From Hirsutella rhossiliensis (lineage: Eukaryota; Ascomycota; Sordariomycetes; Hypocreales; Ophiocordycipitaceae), in the NCBI RefSeq assembly GCF_020360975.1, contig NW_025408667.1:7626001-7690000 (forward strand): DNA of 64,000 bases. Direction: 5' to 3'. Under the pieces are notes generated by a model. The model searched no databases and was not told the origin of the DNA. It saw only the letters and a list, made by a program, of their open reading frames with translations. Position 1 is the first letter of the stretch; every line of letters begins with the position of its first letter. The position numbers and the translations under genes are program-made. Below are positions 48,556-59,595 of the stretch, piece by piece.

Positions 48556-49114
48556 TCATGGTTGAATCCCGAGAGAATTAAGTCTCGCCAAGAATTTGCT
48601 GCATCCAAACGTTTTTTGTTCCCATAAACGAAGAAGTCGGCGAAATGGGCTGGAGTCTTGTATCAATGTACCGTCCATATTCTCCTGTCCTACAGAATCG
48701 TGCCCAACACGTAGCTTCGACGTCTTACCGGAGGCCGGAACGGTCAAATCGAAGTTGTCGATTAATCTACGTATAAACGATGCTCGGCGGTCTCGAGATG
48801 CGCCCGGGCTACTCCCGTTCTGTCTTGAAACATAAGAGTCGAAAATGTCGATGTGCTTACATATTCTTGATTCTCATTTACTAGGCCATCCATACGACTT
48901 CTGCATCCTCAGCTCCCCAGACAACATGGACACTATAGGGAACTTGGTGATATCCTTGTGAATGGTGTAGATTGATGGCATGTCAACTGGCTTGCCCAGC
49001 TCCTCGCGATCGAGGACTTGGTCCAAGTAAGTGCGCACGAGCTCTTGCATCATGCAGGTATTCGGAAACACGACGGCGCCGTTGGAATCTGCCAGCAGCT
49101 TCAGCTTTCGTCTG
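48556..49114 (-). CDS. Unrecognised protein gene, convergent with the Tse2-like gene (5' end undefined)
   Basis: On the minus strand an exon at 49114-48896 is followed by a 72-nt intron (GTATGG...AAG) and a last exon 48823-48556; joining them restores frame and gives about 161 residues. Readable parts are RTYLDQVLDREELGKPVDMP and ITKFPIVSMLSGELRMQK in the first exon, and RRASFIRRLIDNFDLTVPA plus LLRLWEQKTFGCSKFLARL in the last. The upstream boundary (acceptor at 49115) implies at least one more exon, not located. No family was recognised. The donor is weak, so a pseudogene is possible. It ends only 29 nt from the Tse2-like stop codon. Confidence 0.4.
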
Positions 49115-51026
49115 CTGGAAGAGTGGAAAAATGGTGCTCACCAGACGCCTTGTTCACAGATGGATAAACGAGACCATGGTCGCTTATTTCTACCCCGTCA
49201 TCGTATATGCCCTCCGGCCGTCGGTCATTCTCCCGACGATCAAACAGGGCAGGGCTGCGGCGTGGACAATAGTAGTGCAACGTAAGGAAGAATAAATGGC
49301 CTTGACAGAGAATAGCCGTGGGGTTGAGCGCGACGGCTTCAAGATAGAGAGAGGCTAGCGGCTTTCGGCGAGAGAGAATAAAGCTGGAGACAGGTCCGAG
49401 CATGATAAAAAGGCGACGGCTCGTATGCTGCGCAGGAGATATAAACCAGCGAGGGTCTCGCCGCAAAAGTGCAGCATAGTACAGTAAACCTGGGCTATAA
49501 CGATACTTTTCTGCACAGCATTTCTATCATTAGAGTAAGAGATTCGTTACTGTTGAGGAGAATGGGCACAAGAGGCCACAGTCATGCCCAGTGGACCCAA
49601 TAGTCATTCACAAGGGAGCCTGCCTGACCAACATGACTCCCCTAGACCAAGGACATGATGCAGGCCTGACTCAGGTATAGGAACATCTCAATGCCCTCTT
49701 TTAGCTAGCTATGTGTGGTCACTGTACCTATATAAGCCCCCTCCCTTGTCCTAAGAGATAGACCAAGACATGCATCACTAAATTCACCTTTCTGTGCCCC
49801 TATTCCTTCCACTGTGCTCTCAAGCCTCTGCTTGAGCGTTACATTAAGATATATACCTTACCAGGTAAATTACCATATAAAGGTATATATAGGTACCTCG
49901 ATTAGGTAAGTAACTCGCTCTCTACGTAGCAACATAACAACGCGCTCTATGTAGAATTTTCTTGCCGGTTGAGTGAAAATTAGGTAAATGTAGAGGGATA
50001 GGAGGACGTGGGGGTGGGTGGCGAGTGTGGGTTCCCCTATTTTTACACGGTTGACACGGCAAGAGGGTCCAGAACGCCGGGCTGCGCCACGTGGGGCTCA
50101 TACATGGGGTACCGACTGTACCTGGCCGTTACAGAGAAGGCCGCTGAGAGGGCACCATCAGCAGCAGGCTAGATGTGCTGACTATACTGTACACAGTACC
50201 TTACTTGCCAGGAAGGTAGGTAGCTACCTACGCTGCCCGGTGCTGACTGTACAGTCGCACCCACCCACCACCACCCTGTCTGGCCTGTCACTTCTTGCCA
50301 TCGCCGTAATAATAATTACTCCGTACCCCGTAAGTAAAGCAAGGCAAAAGGAGGCTGAAGGAAAAAGAAAGCAAACAAGAGGAAATAAATCCCCCCCGGG
50401 AGTCCATCACTCTTCCCCCTCCTCCTCTGTCCTCTCGTCTCACAGCCCCTCTTGTCTCTGGACCTTGTCATCATCGTCCGGGACCTAATACCTCTCCCCG
50501 CCTCGCCGCCTCCCCGCCTCGCCGCCTCCCCGCCTCGCCGCCTCATTCTTGTCCTCCCATTCCTCGGCCTGCCCAGCCGCCGCTGCCTCGCCTTCGCCGC
50601 CTCGCCTTCGCCTCCTCCGTCCGAACTCTCCCTCCCTCCTCGTCTGTCTCCGCCCTCCTTCCTACCAATTCTATCGTCAATCCATCGCCGCCACCGTCTT
50701 CGCAAACCATCCCGAAACCGCCGACCGAGAAAACGTACATAGCGAGTCCACACGAGAGCCGACATCCAGGCTCCGGCCCCCCTTTTTGACCCTTTGACAG
50801 CTTTGGCCATTCGGATCGTCCCGCACCCGACCGTCAGCCAACCCCATTCCATCCCATCCCCACGGGCGCTCTGCCTGCCTGTCTGCCTTTGCCTGCCTTG
50901 CCCGACAAGGAACAAGACCCAAAAAAATCAACCGACTCGCGCGACACCTACCAAGCATCTTCCTCGCACCTCGCTCGCCTCGGCCTCTCCAGTTTTCGTT
51001 TCATCGAGCCCTTTTCCACCTCCATC
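49115..51026. other. Intergenic region with AT-rich tract, then CT-rich leader
   Basis: 49115-49470 could hold further 5' exons of the minus-strand gene, but none could be fixed. About 49830-49990 is A/T-rich with inverted tacct/aggta motifs similar to the tracts near 37 and 44 kb, marking the right edge of the accessory interval. From about 50400 the sequence is strongly C/T-rich and includes three copies of a 16-bp ccgcctcgccgcctcc unit (about 50498-50545). This is probably the leader of the gene at 51027. Confidence 0.5.
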
Positions 51027-51629
51027 ATGCCTCGCGCCGCCGTCGAAACCTCCGCCGCCGTCGTGCGCAGGAGAAACGGCCTCCTCTTTGACCGCGCCAC
51101 CGAGACGCCCTCGCCCACGCCCGCCTCCTCCTCTCCCCCGCCCACCGGCGCCAGCAGCCGCCCTCCCGCCACGGGCAGCGCGCGCATGGGCACCGACTGC
51201 TTCACCACGACGACGCTCGAAACCACCATCTGCGCGCTGACCACGGACCGCGGCCGCGTGCGCACCGGCGAGTGCCTCCCCACCCAGGTCGCCTCGAGCG
51301 AGTGTCGCCCCAACTTCATGTGCACCACCGACACGAGCAACAACGACGTCTGCATGCCCCGCCACGACGGCCTCGACACGGGCGGCATCGTCCTCGCCGT
51401 CATCTTCGGCGCTCTCGTCGCCCTCGCCATCGGCGTCCTCGCCTTTCTCTGCTGCCGCGACCGCCGCCAGCAGAAGCGCTTCGCCGCAAAGGCAGAGGCC
51501 GTCGCCCTCGCCCGCGCCCACACCCGCAAGCAGCGCGCCCAGCAGCAGGACGCCCGCACCCCGCTCATGCGCCAGCAAGAGGGCGCCCCGGGCAGCCCCA
51601 ATCCCTTTCAGGACTCGAGCCAGCCGTGA
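51027..51629 (+). CDS. Small single-pass membrane protein with six-Cys ectodomain, function unknown
   Basis: Intronless, 200 aa. A Ser/Pro/Thr-rich N-terminal part (about residues 25-55) is followed by a segment with six cysteines (DCFTTTTLETTIC ... GECLPTQVASSEC ... FMCTTDTSNNDVC). A transmembrane helix (GGIVLAVIFGALVALAIGVL) comes next, then a basic cytoplasmic tail ending NPFQDSSQP. There is no cleavable signal peptide, so the helix probably acts as a signal anchor. The layout recalls the gene at 22356. The frame is open upstream, but this ATG follows a long CT-rich leader. The function is not known. Confidence 0.75.
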   Translation: MPRAAVETSAAVVRRRNGLLFDRATETPSPTPASSSPPPTGASSRPPATGSARMGTDCFTTTTLETTICALTTDRGRVRTGECLPTQVASSECRPNFMCTTDTSNNDVCMPRHDGLDTGGIVLAVIFGALVALAIGVLAFLCCRDRRQQKRFAAKAEAVALARAHTRKQRAQQQDARTPLMRQQEGAPGSPNPFQDSSQP

Positions 51630-52458
51630 AGAGACGGGCGTGGAGGAGCAATCAGTGTCTTTCTTTGTAGCCAAGGTCCTCGCGGCCGACCTCGGACAGG
51701 AGAGGAGGGAAAACGGGACATCCCCCAGACCAGAGCAACATCATCAGGAGTAGGTAGGCACGGTAGGTAGGCAGGATACCCTCGGCGGCACGTAGCGTAG
51801 CAGAAGCAGCAGTAGGATAGCAGTAGCAGTCGAAGCAGGAGTAGTACGAGTTTGGAAGCGCGCCCGCACTCTTACACACCAAGTCGCCTCGCAAGCTGGG
51901 ACCAGCGCGCAGCTGCTCCCCTCCCCCCGCAAGGGAAATGCTTTCCTATGTCTGCCTGTCTCAAACAATAATCCTCGCACTTCCCCTGCTCTGCCCTCCC
52001 GTCATTGTTCATCGCGCGACTGACCAAAGATCCGTGCATGCTCCATCGCCCTCTTCTCATCCTCACTCCGCTGTATACCTTCCCGGGGGGAATCCGGCAA
52101 CATGTACAATCGCTTTCGTCAATGCTGTCGCTCGGGCACCCAATTCCCCTTTCGCACCCTCGTCCCGTCAAAGCTCGCTCTGAAAACGCCGCGAGCTGCT
52201 CCCGACATTATAAAACGCCCCCCAAGTGTCGACCTCGCGCGTCGCATAGGCCGCGCGTCGCGTCACGCTGCTTCGTCCCGCAACGGCCGCGTCGTTGACC
52301 GATGTAGACGCCGCCCGTCGCTCGGCGCCGTTGCCGAGGCCCATCGACAGGGGCCTCGTCGCCGCGCCCCGGCTTGTGATGCCGATGCGCTCCAGCAACG
52401 TCATGCGCTTCGAGGGGCTGCAGTTTTGGAGCCGCTCGCCCGCCTCGCCGGAGCTTTG
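51630..52458. other. Intergenic region between convergent genes
   Basis: No gene supported; likely 3' UTRs of the membrane-protein gene and NST1. Confidence 0.55.
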
Positions 52459-55400
52459 CTAAATCCCCCGTAGCGAGGCATGGCCTGTGAGCGGACTTCC
52501 GATTTCCCCGGGCGCGCCCACCGCGCGGAAGTGGGGGTTGAGGCCATCGCCGGCGTCGGGTGCCCATCGGATCGCGGGCGTGCCCGTCGAGCCAGCGCCG
52601 CGCCGGACGTCAAACGTCCCGCCCCCGTTCGACCCGTTGCCCTCGGTGTCGCACAGGTTCAGCAGGTCTTGCTCCATGATGCTCGCATCGCCCGTCTGCG
52701 CCTCGATCTGCGACTTGATGGTCCCCAGGTCAATGTATCCATCCGCGTCGGCGCTGCTTGTACTTGCCAGGTCTTTGCAGGCCTGGCACAGCATCAGCCG
52801 CACCGCAACGTGTCGGGGCTGGGCCGAGGCGCGAATCGAGCCCAGGCCCGGAGCCGGCGATCCGACGCTGAATCCGGGCGGAATCGTCGGAGAGCCCCAG
52901 GCGGCCGTGCCGAAGCCGGGCGGGGGAAACGGTTGCGCCCCGGCACCTGGAAGCCCCCAGGGGCTGTGCCCCACCGGGAAACCCGCGTCCATAAAGGGAC
53001 TCGTCGCGAACCCTCCTCCTCGGGGACCAGGGGGATGGTGGCGCAGACTGCCCAGGTTCACGTCCGATGACAGCGGTTCGTCGTCTTCCACGAGGACTCG
53101 GCTTCCCAGCCGCTTGGGATTGTCGTCGTCGTCTCGTGGCAGCCCGTGCGATATGCTGCCCGGCCGCCCGATGGGTGCGGGTCTCCCAATCGGCTGTGAG
53201 GGCATTCCCGCTGTGCCGTCGAATCCCGTCGAGTTTTGCCGGACGTGGGTCGGCGGCGGAATCTCCTTGGGCATGGCGAACCCTTGAGCCAGCGGGAACT
53301 GCTCGACGCCGGGTGGGCCTTGCGAGAATCCGGGAGGCGGTATGGGCATGGGTGGAAAGCCTCGACCGCCTGGCCCGTTGATGCCCGGCGGGGGCATCAT
53401 CACGTTGGGTCCGGGTCGGAATCCGAGCGAGAACAGGGGATCATGAGCCATCGGGCCCGGGAACCCCGGCGGCCGCTGGTGCGCCAGTCCTGGGGGTGGC
53501 TGCATGGCCATGGGAGGCACCTGGAAAGGCGGCGTCTGGCTGGGAGGCTTCGGGTGCGAGTTTTGCGGTGACAGGTGTTGAGGCTGCGGCTGCGGTGGCG
53601 CGCCCCCGCTGGCTTTGCGTTCCTGTCCGATGGGCCCGGGGCTGGCGCGGACTGGTGTTGCCGAGTGAGGCGAAGGGTTCTGGCTCGGCCCTGAGGCGGC
53701 CTGCGACGCTGCCGAGCTCGCCTGGCCCGTTTCCTGCTGCTGGGCTTGCTGCTGCTGCTGCGACATGGTCCGCGTCCGCATCGGCGTCGGCGCCTTGGGA
53801 ATGGCTGGCGTGGCCACCGGGATCTTGGGAGAAGCGTAGTTAGCCGGGTTCGACGGGTGCTGAGGCAGGACCGTCGGGATCGAGACGGGATGGTGCTGAT
53901 GCTGCCCGCGCTTGGCGGCATGGGGCGCGTGTTGGCTGCCGAGTTTCTGGGCCGGCTTTTCCTCCCGGACCCTTTCCCGCGCGCCCGCCGCTGCCTGGGC
54001 TTCCCTCTGCGCCTTGGCCGCCGTGGCCCTGGCCTCCTTTTCCCGCTTGTCGCGCTCTTGCTTGTCCTTTCGCTCCTGGGCCTCTCGCTCTCGCTGTTCC
54101 CGGAGCTCCTTTTCCCGCAGCCGCTGCTCCACGCGTTGCTGTCGTTCGCGCTCCTTGGCCTCGCGGACCTTGCGCTCCTGCTCGGCCTGCTTCTCGCGCT
54201 GTTCGTGGAGCCGCCGTTGCCGCTCGGCCTCCTTCTTTAGGCGTGCCTCCTCCTCCGCTTTGCGCTGGGCCTCCTTCTGGCGTCGCTTCTCCTCGGCCTT
54301 TTGCCTCTGCTCGGCGGCCTTTCTTTGCTCGGCCTCGACCCGCGCGGTTTCCTCGGCGATCCGCTCCGCATCCCTTCGGGCCTTTTCCTCGGCGAGGACC
54401 TGCTTCTTCTGGGCCGCCTTGTCCTTCTTCTTCTGCGCGTTCTTGGCCCTTTTGGCCCTTTGCTCGTCGACCTGGCGGCTCTCCTCCTCGAGCTCTTCCA
54501 GCAACTTCTGCTGTCGCTCCTTGGCCACCTTTTCCTTGTACGCGGACAAGACTCGCTGCTCGAACATGCGGGCGGCGAAGATTTGGAACATCCGGCGGCC
54601 CTCTTCCATCCGTTGCTCCTCGGTCATTTGATCCTGGCAGCAACATTCAGCATGGAACCTAGACGGCATCGTTGTGGACTGGTTCGAGTATACCTCTTCG
54701 TCCTCATACTCCTCTTCTTGGCTGTCCTCATAGTCGTCCTCTTCCTCTTCCTCTTCCTCATACTCGTCCTCCTCTGGAGGTGGATGGTTATGAGGAGCCG
54801 AGTATGAGCCGTTGGGGTGACCGAAGGTGCGTGAGAAGTGCTCCCTCGCATCCTCCTCGCGGGCCATCCTTCGTTCGGCGAGCTGCTCCATCATCTCGAT
54901 GAAGCGCTTTCCGTCGTTTTTGAGGAGATCATCCGCCACGGTGAGAATGCCGCCTAAGTCCATGTTACCATATGCGCTGAGAAGTGTTTCAAGGAGCTGC
55001 GTACCCTTGACCTGCAGGCTGTTCCCAAACGTCAGGAAATCGGCAACGTCTCGGTCGTGAGCGCTGTGGAACTCTTCGGGGGGCTCGTCGTCGCTAAACT
55101 CGTCTCCGTCAACCTCGTCTTCGCTATAGACCTCGTCGAGCTCCTCCTCGTCCTCGTCGCCGACGTGTTCGACGATTCGGCCGTGCGAGGGCGGTTGGGT
55201 CGCGTACCGAGCCGGCAGGCGCCGAGGGGGCCGGATCGGAAAGTCTCGCGGCGGCGGCGGCAGCAAGGGGGGGCCCTCTCCTTGGTTCGCGAATTGCTCC
55301 AGCTCCAGGTAGTAGGCGTCGTAGAGCCCCTCTAGCTCCTCCTCGATGGCGGTCCTCTTCCGGCCGCACACGGTGCAGCTGCAGGTGTGCTTCTGCTGCT

Positions 55401-56094
55401 CCTTCATCTTCCTGAGGACGGCGTCCTTTTCCACCTTGACCAGGGACTTGCGCTCCTCCTCTCCCAGCCCGAGCCAGAATTCTTTGATTCGCTCGCGTTC
55501 CTCGTGGTTGCTCGTGCTCCAGATTTTGTCCCGAGACATGCCCGGACCGCGCGTGACGACAGGGGCGTTGACGGGGCTCTCTGCCGTTGTCGCCGAGGGC
55601 GTCTCCCCGGCGGCGTCGACTCCGGCGTTCTTTTTCTTCTTTTTCTTGTTCTTCTTCGACTTGGCCGTGGGCAGATCAGGGTGACCGTTGGGGCCGAAAC
55701 GGGACGAGACGCCGTGGGCGGCGGGGTCGTCAGCCTCGTCATCACTAGTGACGGCGTCATGGTCACCAACGGGGTCATCCTGCGGGTTGAGCGGACCGGG
55801 CGCAGAGTTTGCGTGCCCGTTTGCCGCCAGCTCAGCAGCCGCCTTTGCCGCCGCCTTTTGACGGCGCTTTTGCTTCTTGCGGTTCACGGTCGGAGCAGAA
55901 GCGTCGAGGGCGAGGAGCGCGGCGGGCTGGTCGTTTGGCTTGGCCGAGGTCGTGGGGGTCGAAGGCTGCGACGAGTCCGAGGCGGTGCCTTTGGGGACGG
56001 TGATGAACTTTGAGCCATCCTTGTTTGTGTATTTTGCGATGTTGCGAGGCGACGGCGGCGCCGGGGGGGCCGGTTTCTGCTTCGAGGCCGGCAT
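52459..56094 (-). CDS. NST1: Stress response protein NST1
   Basis: Intronless, 1211 aa, the usual size for NST1 in this class of fungi. The yeast protein is tied to salt tolerance and interacts with splicing factor Msl1; in fission yeast it is a P-body-associated protein. Seen here: a basic/Lys-rich N-terminus (RKKQKRRQKAAAKAAAELAA), then the family core EERERIKEFWLGLGEEERKS and KHTCSCTVCGRKRTAIEEEL (about residues 195-260). An acidic Glu/Asp stretch (EEDEYEEEEEEEDDYEDSQE) follows. A very long charged coiled coil from about 500 to 730 is rich in Arg/Glu/Lys/Ala and followed by a Pro/Gln/Gly-rich tail. Likely cytoplasmic. Several long frames on the other strand are shadows of this repetitive composition. 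Confidence 0.95.
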   Translation of the reverse strand: MPASKQKPAPPAPPSPRNIAKYTNKDGSKFITVPKGTASDSSQPSTPTTSAKPNDQPAALLALDASAPTVNRKKQKRRQKAAAKAAAELAANGHANSAPGPLNPQDDPVGDHDAVTSDDEADDPAAHGVSSRFGPNGHPDLPTAKSKKNKKKKKKNAGVDAAGETPSATTAESPVNAPVVTRGPGMSRDKIWSTSNHEERERIKEFWLGLGEEERKSLVKVEKDAVLRKMKEQQKHTCSCTVCGRKRTAIEEELEGLYDAYYLELEQFANQGEGPPLLPPPPRDFPIRPPRRLPARYATQPPSHGRIVEHVGDEDEEELDEVYSEDEVDGDEFSDDEPPEEFHSAHDRDVADFLTFGNSLQVKGTQLLETLLSAYGNMDLGGILTVADDLLKNDGKRFIEMMEQLAERRMAREEDAREHFSRTFGHPNGSYSAPHNHPPPEEDEYEEEEEEEDDYEDSQEEEYEDEEVYSNQSTTMPSRFHAECCCQDQMTEEQRMEEGRRMFQIFAARMFEQRVLSAYKEKVAKERQQKLLEELEEESRQVDEQRAKRAKNAQKKKDKAAQKKQVLAEEKARRDAERIAEETARVEAEQRKAAEQRQKAEEKRRQKEAQRKAEEEARLKKEAERQRRLHEQREKQAEQERKVREAKERERQQRVEQRLREKELREQREREAQERKDKQERDKREKEARATAAKAQREAQAAAGARERVREEKPAQKLGSQHAPHAAKRGQHQHHPVSIPTVLPQHPSNPANYASPKIPVATPAIPKAPTPMRTRTMSQQQQQAQQQETGQASSAASQAASGPSQNPSPHSATPVRASPGPIGQERKASGGAPPQPQPQHLSPQNSHPKPPSQTPPFQVPPMAMQPPPGLAHQRPPGFPGPMAHDPLFSLGFRPGPNVMMPPPGINGPGGRGFPPMPIPPPGFSQGPPGVEQFPLAQGFAMPKEIPPPTHVRQNSTGFDGTAGMPSQPIGRPAPIGRPGSISHGLPRDDDDNPKRLGSRVLVEDDEPLSSDVNLGSLRHHPPGPRGGGFATSPFMDAGFPVGHSPWGLPGAGAQPFPPPGFGTAAWGSPTIPPGFSVGSPAPGLGSIRASAQPRHVAVRLMLCQACKDLASTSSADADGYIDLGTIKSQIEAQTGDASIMEQDLLNLCDTEGNGSNGGGTFDVRRGAGSTGTPAIRWAPDAGDGLNPHFRAVGAPGEIGSPLTGHASLRGI

Positions 56095-58747
56095 CGTAGG
56101 TGCTGTGCGTCTAGGGAGGGAGAGCAGTCGACAGCATCAAGAGGTTGGTGGTCCCGGTGGCGGTCGTGGGCGGGAACCGAGAGGGGTCTATCGGTCGAGG
56201 CAGGACGTGTCAGTGTCTGGCAGACGCGGGCCAGTCGGCGGGAGTTGGAGGGAGCGAGGTGCCGCTCGGGGGCGAGGGAGATGGATGGTCGGAGGTCGGT
56301 GGAGAGAGGATGGAGGCACAACTCGGAGGCACAACTCACAGATTCAGAGTCCGGGTTAGGTCAGCAATGACGCAGTGGGGGAAGGGGAAAAGCAACAATA
56401 GGCCCCGTTCGAGACAACGAGAGGAGAGAGCGCCAGCGCGTCGAGATGGTTGGCAGCTGGGACGAGGGAAGCGGAGGGAGTGGGAAAAAACACAGCTGGG
56501 TAGCCGCCGGCAACCTTGAGGTTCGTGACGGGAGCAGAGGGTGGGAAGTCACCGGTCGGTGCAATTACATAGCGCCTGGTACTTTCTCGCACCTTTTTGG
56601 GGGGGATCATGCAGGATGGCCGCTGCTGCGCTGTTGAGGCCAGGCCAGGCTGAGGTAAAAAAATGGGGCTGGCCCAGAAAGCAGAGGTGGCGCGTGGTTC
56701 TGTCCCAGTCACGTGCGAGGTCACGAACTTGCCATCGCCAATCCTCAGCCAAGCCTCAGCCGGAGCATCAGCTAAAGCCACAAGCAGCTGCACATGTCGA
56801 GTTCGCCGACTACGCCTCGAATCCCCCTTTTCTGCGCCGAGCAATCGCCGTGCCACATGCCTCGGGGAGCCGTGAGAGAGGCAGGTTGGTATGCAGAGGC
56901 ATCATACACCAGGCTGCAAGTGGATGCCGATGGAAGCCGGACACTCGCGTCGCGACAGTGAGCCTTGACGTCGGCGGCAGCAGCCTGCATCGCCACCGGC
57001 TACCCTCTCGGAAGCAAGCGCTCATGGCGAGACGGATGAGGGGCAAACTATGCTCCCCATTGCGCCAATCTTCCAGTGCCTGGCCCGACCCGACGGCAGT
57101 TTTCTTTGAAGAATCCCGTGCTAGTCGGCCCTCTTCTTGAGCCCAAACGGACGGACTCATCACCACCATCCGCACTCAGTGGGCTGCCTACTTCTCCAGT
57201 CGTGTGTATGCGGTGGTGGCCAAGAAGGCGATGAACTGGTGGGTGCTGGTAGCCCGCGATTGGGCAATGCTCGCCCGGTTCATCTGATATGACGATACTC
57301 TTCGTCCAGCAGTACTGTTGCAGGCAGATGGCGTTGTTATCATGACGTTGCATCGCACACACTGACCCGCGGTATTGATCCATGTCCCCTTTACATGTCC
57401 CTTCTAGATGGTCCCCCTTTTCCAGTTTTGCATCACGTAGTGGGAGGCGGTATATCTAGTTGAGCAGGAGCCCCATCTGGCTGTTGATGCATTCACACTT
57501 TCAGACAGACCAGCCTCCATTCGGGCGAGGAACACGAGCTCGACGTGCGTCGAAGCAGCAGCAGCACGTGCGTGCAGTGTGCGCCGTACATGCATCGATG
57601 TTGCCGAGGCGAGTCGCAGTCGGAAGGACGACTGTGGTTATCTGAACTGTCTTTGGGACGGAGTACGGATAGACGCCGACGAATCCAACACGTCCGCGGA
57701 GCCCATGGCCAGGAGCCAACGAGACGACCGATTGCCATGACCCGGCCACCTGGCTCGGAGTAACTAATGGTTCGGGTTCGAAGGATCTGGCTAAACAAGC
57801 CGGTTGACGCAGTGCACAGCCTCGTATCGGGTCGCCAAGTAGCACATGTCTCCGACAACTGGCATTGGCGTCTCGTCAGCGGCAGCCAGCGGCCGGGCTA
57901 ACATGGATGCGTCTGTTATAGCAAGCTACCGCCGTAGGTGCTCGCGCGTTGATACGGGCGCACGCACAAAGGCACATTGTCGGCGCTACTCGGGCTATTG
58001 TTCCGAGTACGAACAACAAGGGCTTATGATGTAGTACCTGCCTATGCGGCGGATCCCTCGTGGCAATACAAAGACTTGGTGCTGGTTCGTCGTACCTGAG
58101 CAACACGCATCAACAAAGACGGCCTCTTGGCAATTGCTTGCAAGACGGCTGCTTGTGCCTCCTTGCACGCAACCAATGGCCTGTTCCTGTCCTCCGTTGC
58201 ACCAAAAGCTGCTGCCGGGATGACTGCCTTGCCGCGCATCGGCGTCGCCGTTATGTAAGCCAGCCGCACTGTATCCACTGGTGTCTACTTCGTACTGTAC
58301 TGTGCTTTGTCCTAATAAGGCTGGCATTCGGGCGTCATCAAGGACTTGTCCCCAGGACCCTTTCTTTGCTCGCAATTGCCGTCTCTTAGCATCCTCTAAA
58401 TCCACTGGGCCCTGCGGCATAGTCTTATCGCCCTCTCCACCCCTCGACACCGTTCCTACCACTGGCAGCGCGCCTCGCAGCCCGTCGATGAACCGCTAGC
58501 TCAAAGGGCCGTCTCAGCTCGTATTCGACCGAAGAAAAAACCAATCCTCCTCCACCTCACCTCACCCGCCGTCCCTCAGCTCCTATCTTCTGTCCAACAG
58601 CAAACGAAGCGACACGCCCAGACAACAAGACAGAGCCGGGGCTTAGCTGTTACTGTCTCGCCTGCACCCATTGTTGGCCGAGGCCCCTTTCGGCCCCGAC
58701 CCCTGCGAGACGAACATTGCCAGTGTACCGGGGCACTCTGCTCGACA
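56095..58747. other. Intergenic region between divergent NST1 and RHO2
   Basis: No gene supported over 2.65 kb. It should hold the NST1 leader (minus) next to 56095 and the RHO2 promoter and leader (plus) up to 58747. Confidence 0.55.
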
Positions 58748-59595
58748 ATGGCGAGCGCAAATCCCCAAAATGTCATTCGCAGGTATGCCTCCCCCGCTCG
58801 CCACCGTCTCGGGCGAGGCCTTTGAGCTGACGCCCCCGGTCTTGCAGGAAACTCGTCATCATTGGGGACGGCGCGTGCGGCAAGACGAGCTTGCTGAGCG
58901 TATTTACCCTCGGCTATTTCCCAACAGTACGTTGCCTCTCGCACACACGCCCCCCTCTGTCTCCGGGCTTCGCTAACGCCGCCGCAGCATTACGTGAGTC
59001 CCGTGCAGAAGCGACGCTCAGGACAAGATACAGCACTGATACAGCTCCCAAGATTCCCACCGTCTTCGAAAACTACGTCACCGACTGTAGAGTAGACGGA
59101 AAGTCGGTCCAGCTGGCTCTCTGGGATACGGCCGGCCAGGAGGACTACGAGCGATTGCGGCCCCTGGCATACTCGAAAGCCCACGTCATCTTAATAGGCT
59201 TCTCCATCGACACGCCCGACTCTCTCGACAATGTCAAACACAAGGTACGAGCTCTCTCCTCCCCCCCAACCTGGACGAGACTGATGGTCGTGGCTCCGTC
59301 GTAGTGGGTCGAGGAAGCTACGCGTCTGTGCGCAGGCGTTCCAACAATCCTGGTTGGGTTGAAGAAGGATCTTCGAGAGGACCCCGTCGCAATCGAAGAG
59401 ATGCGCAAAAAGTCGCTTCGCTTCGTCACTCCCCACGATGGCGAGCTCGCCGCCCGAGAAGTCGGCGCGAAACGGTACCTCGAGTGCTCCAGTCTGAGCG
59501 GTGAGGGTGTCGACGATGTGTTTGAGGCCGCCACCCGCGCCGCCCTCTTGACATTCGAAAAGGGCGAAGGCTCGGGCTGTTGCGTCATCCTGTAA
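58748..59595 (+). CDS. RHO2: Rho-family GTPase RHO2
   Basis: Five exons, 58748-58782, 58848-58926, 58988-58993, 59053-59244 and 59305-59595, give 200 aa; exon 3 is a 6-nt microexon encoding His-Tyr between GYFPT and the switch I sequence. The P-loop is GDGACGKT (residues 18-25), switch I is PTVFENY, switch II is [13 protein letters not shown] and the guanine-specificity loop is GLKKD. The C-terminus CCVIL supplies a CaaX box ending in Leu (geranylgeranylation) preceded by a Cys that could be palmitoylated. The sequence fits fungal Rho2 better than Rho1 or Rho3. Rho2 controls polarity and, in fission yeast, alpha-glucan synthesis and the cell-integrity pathway at the plasma membrane. Confidence 0.94.
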
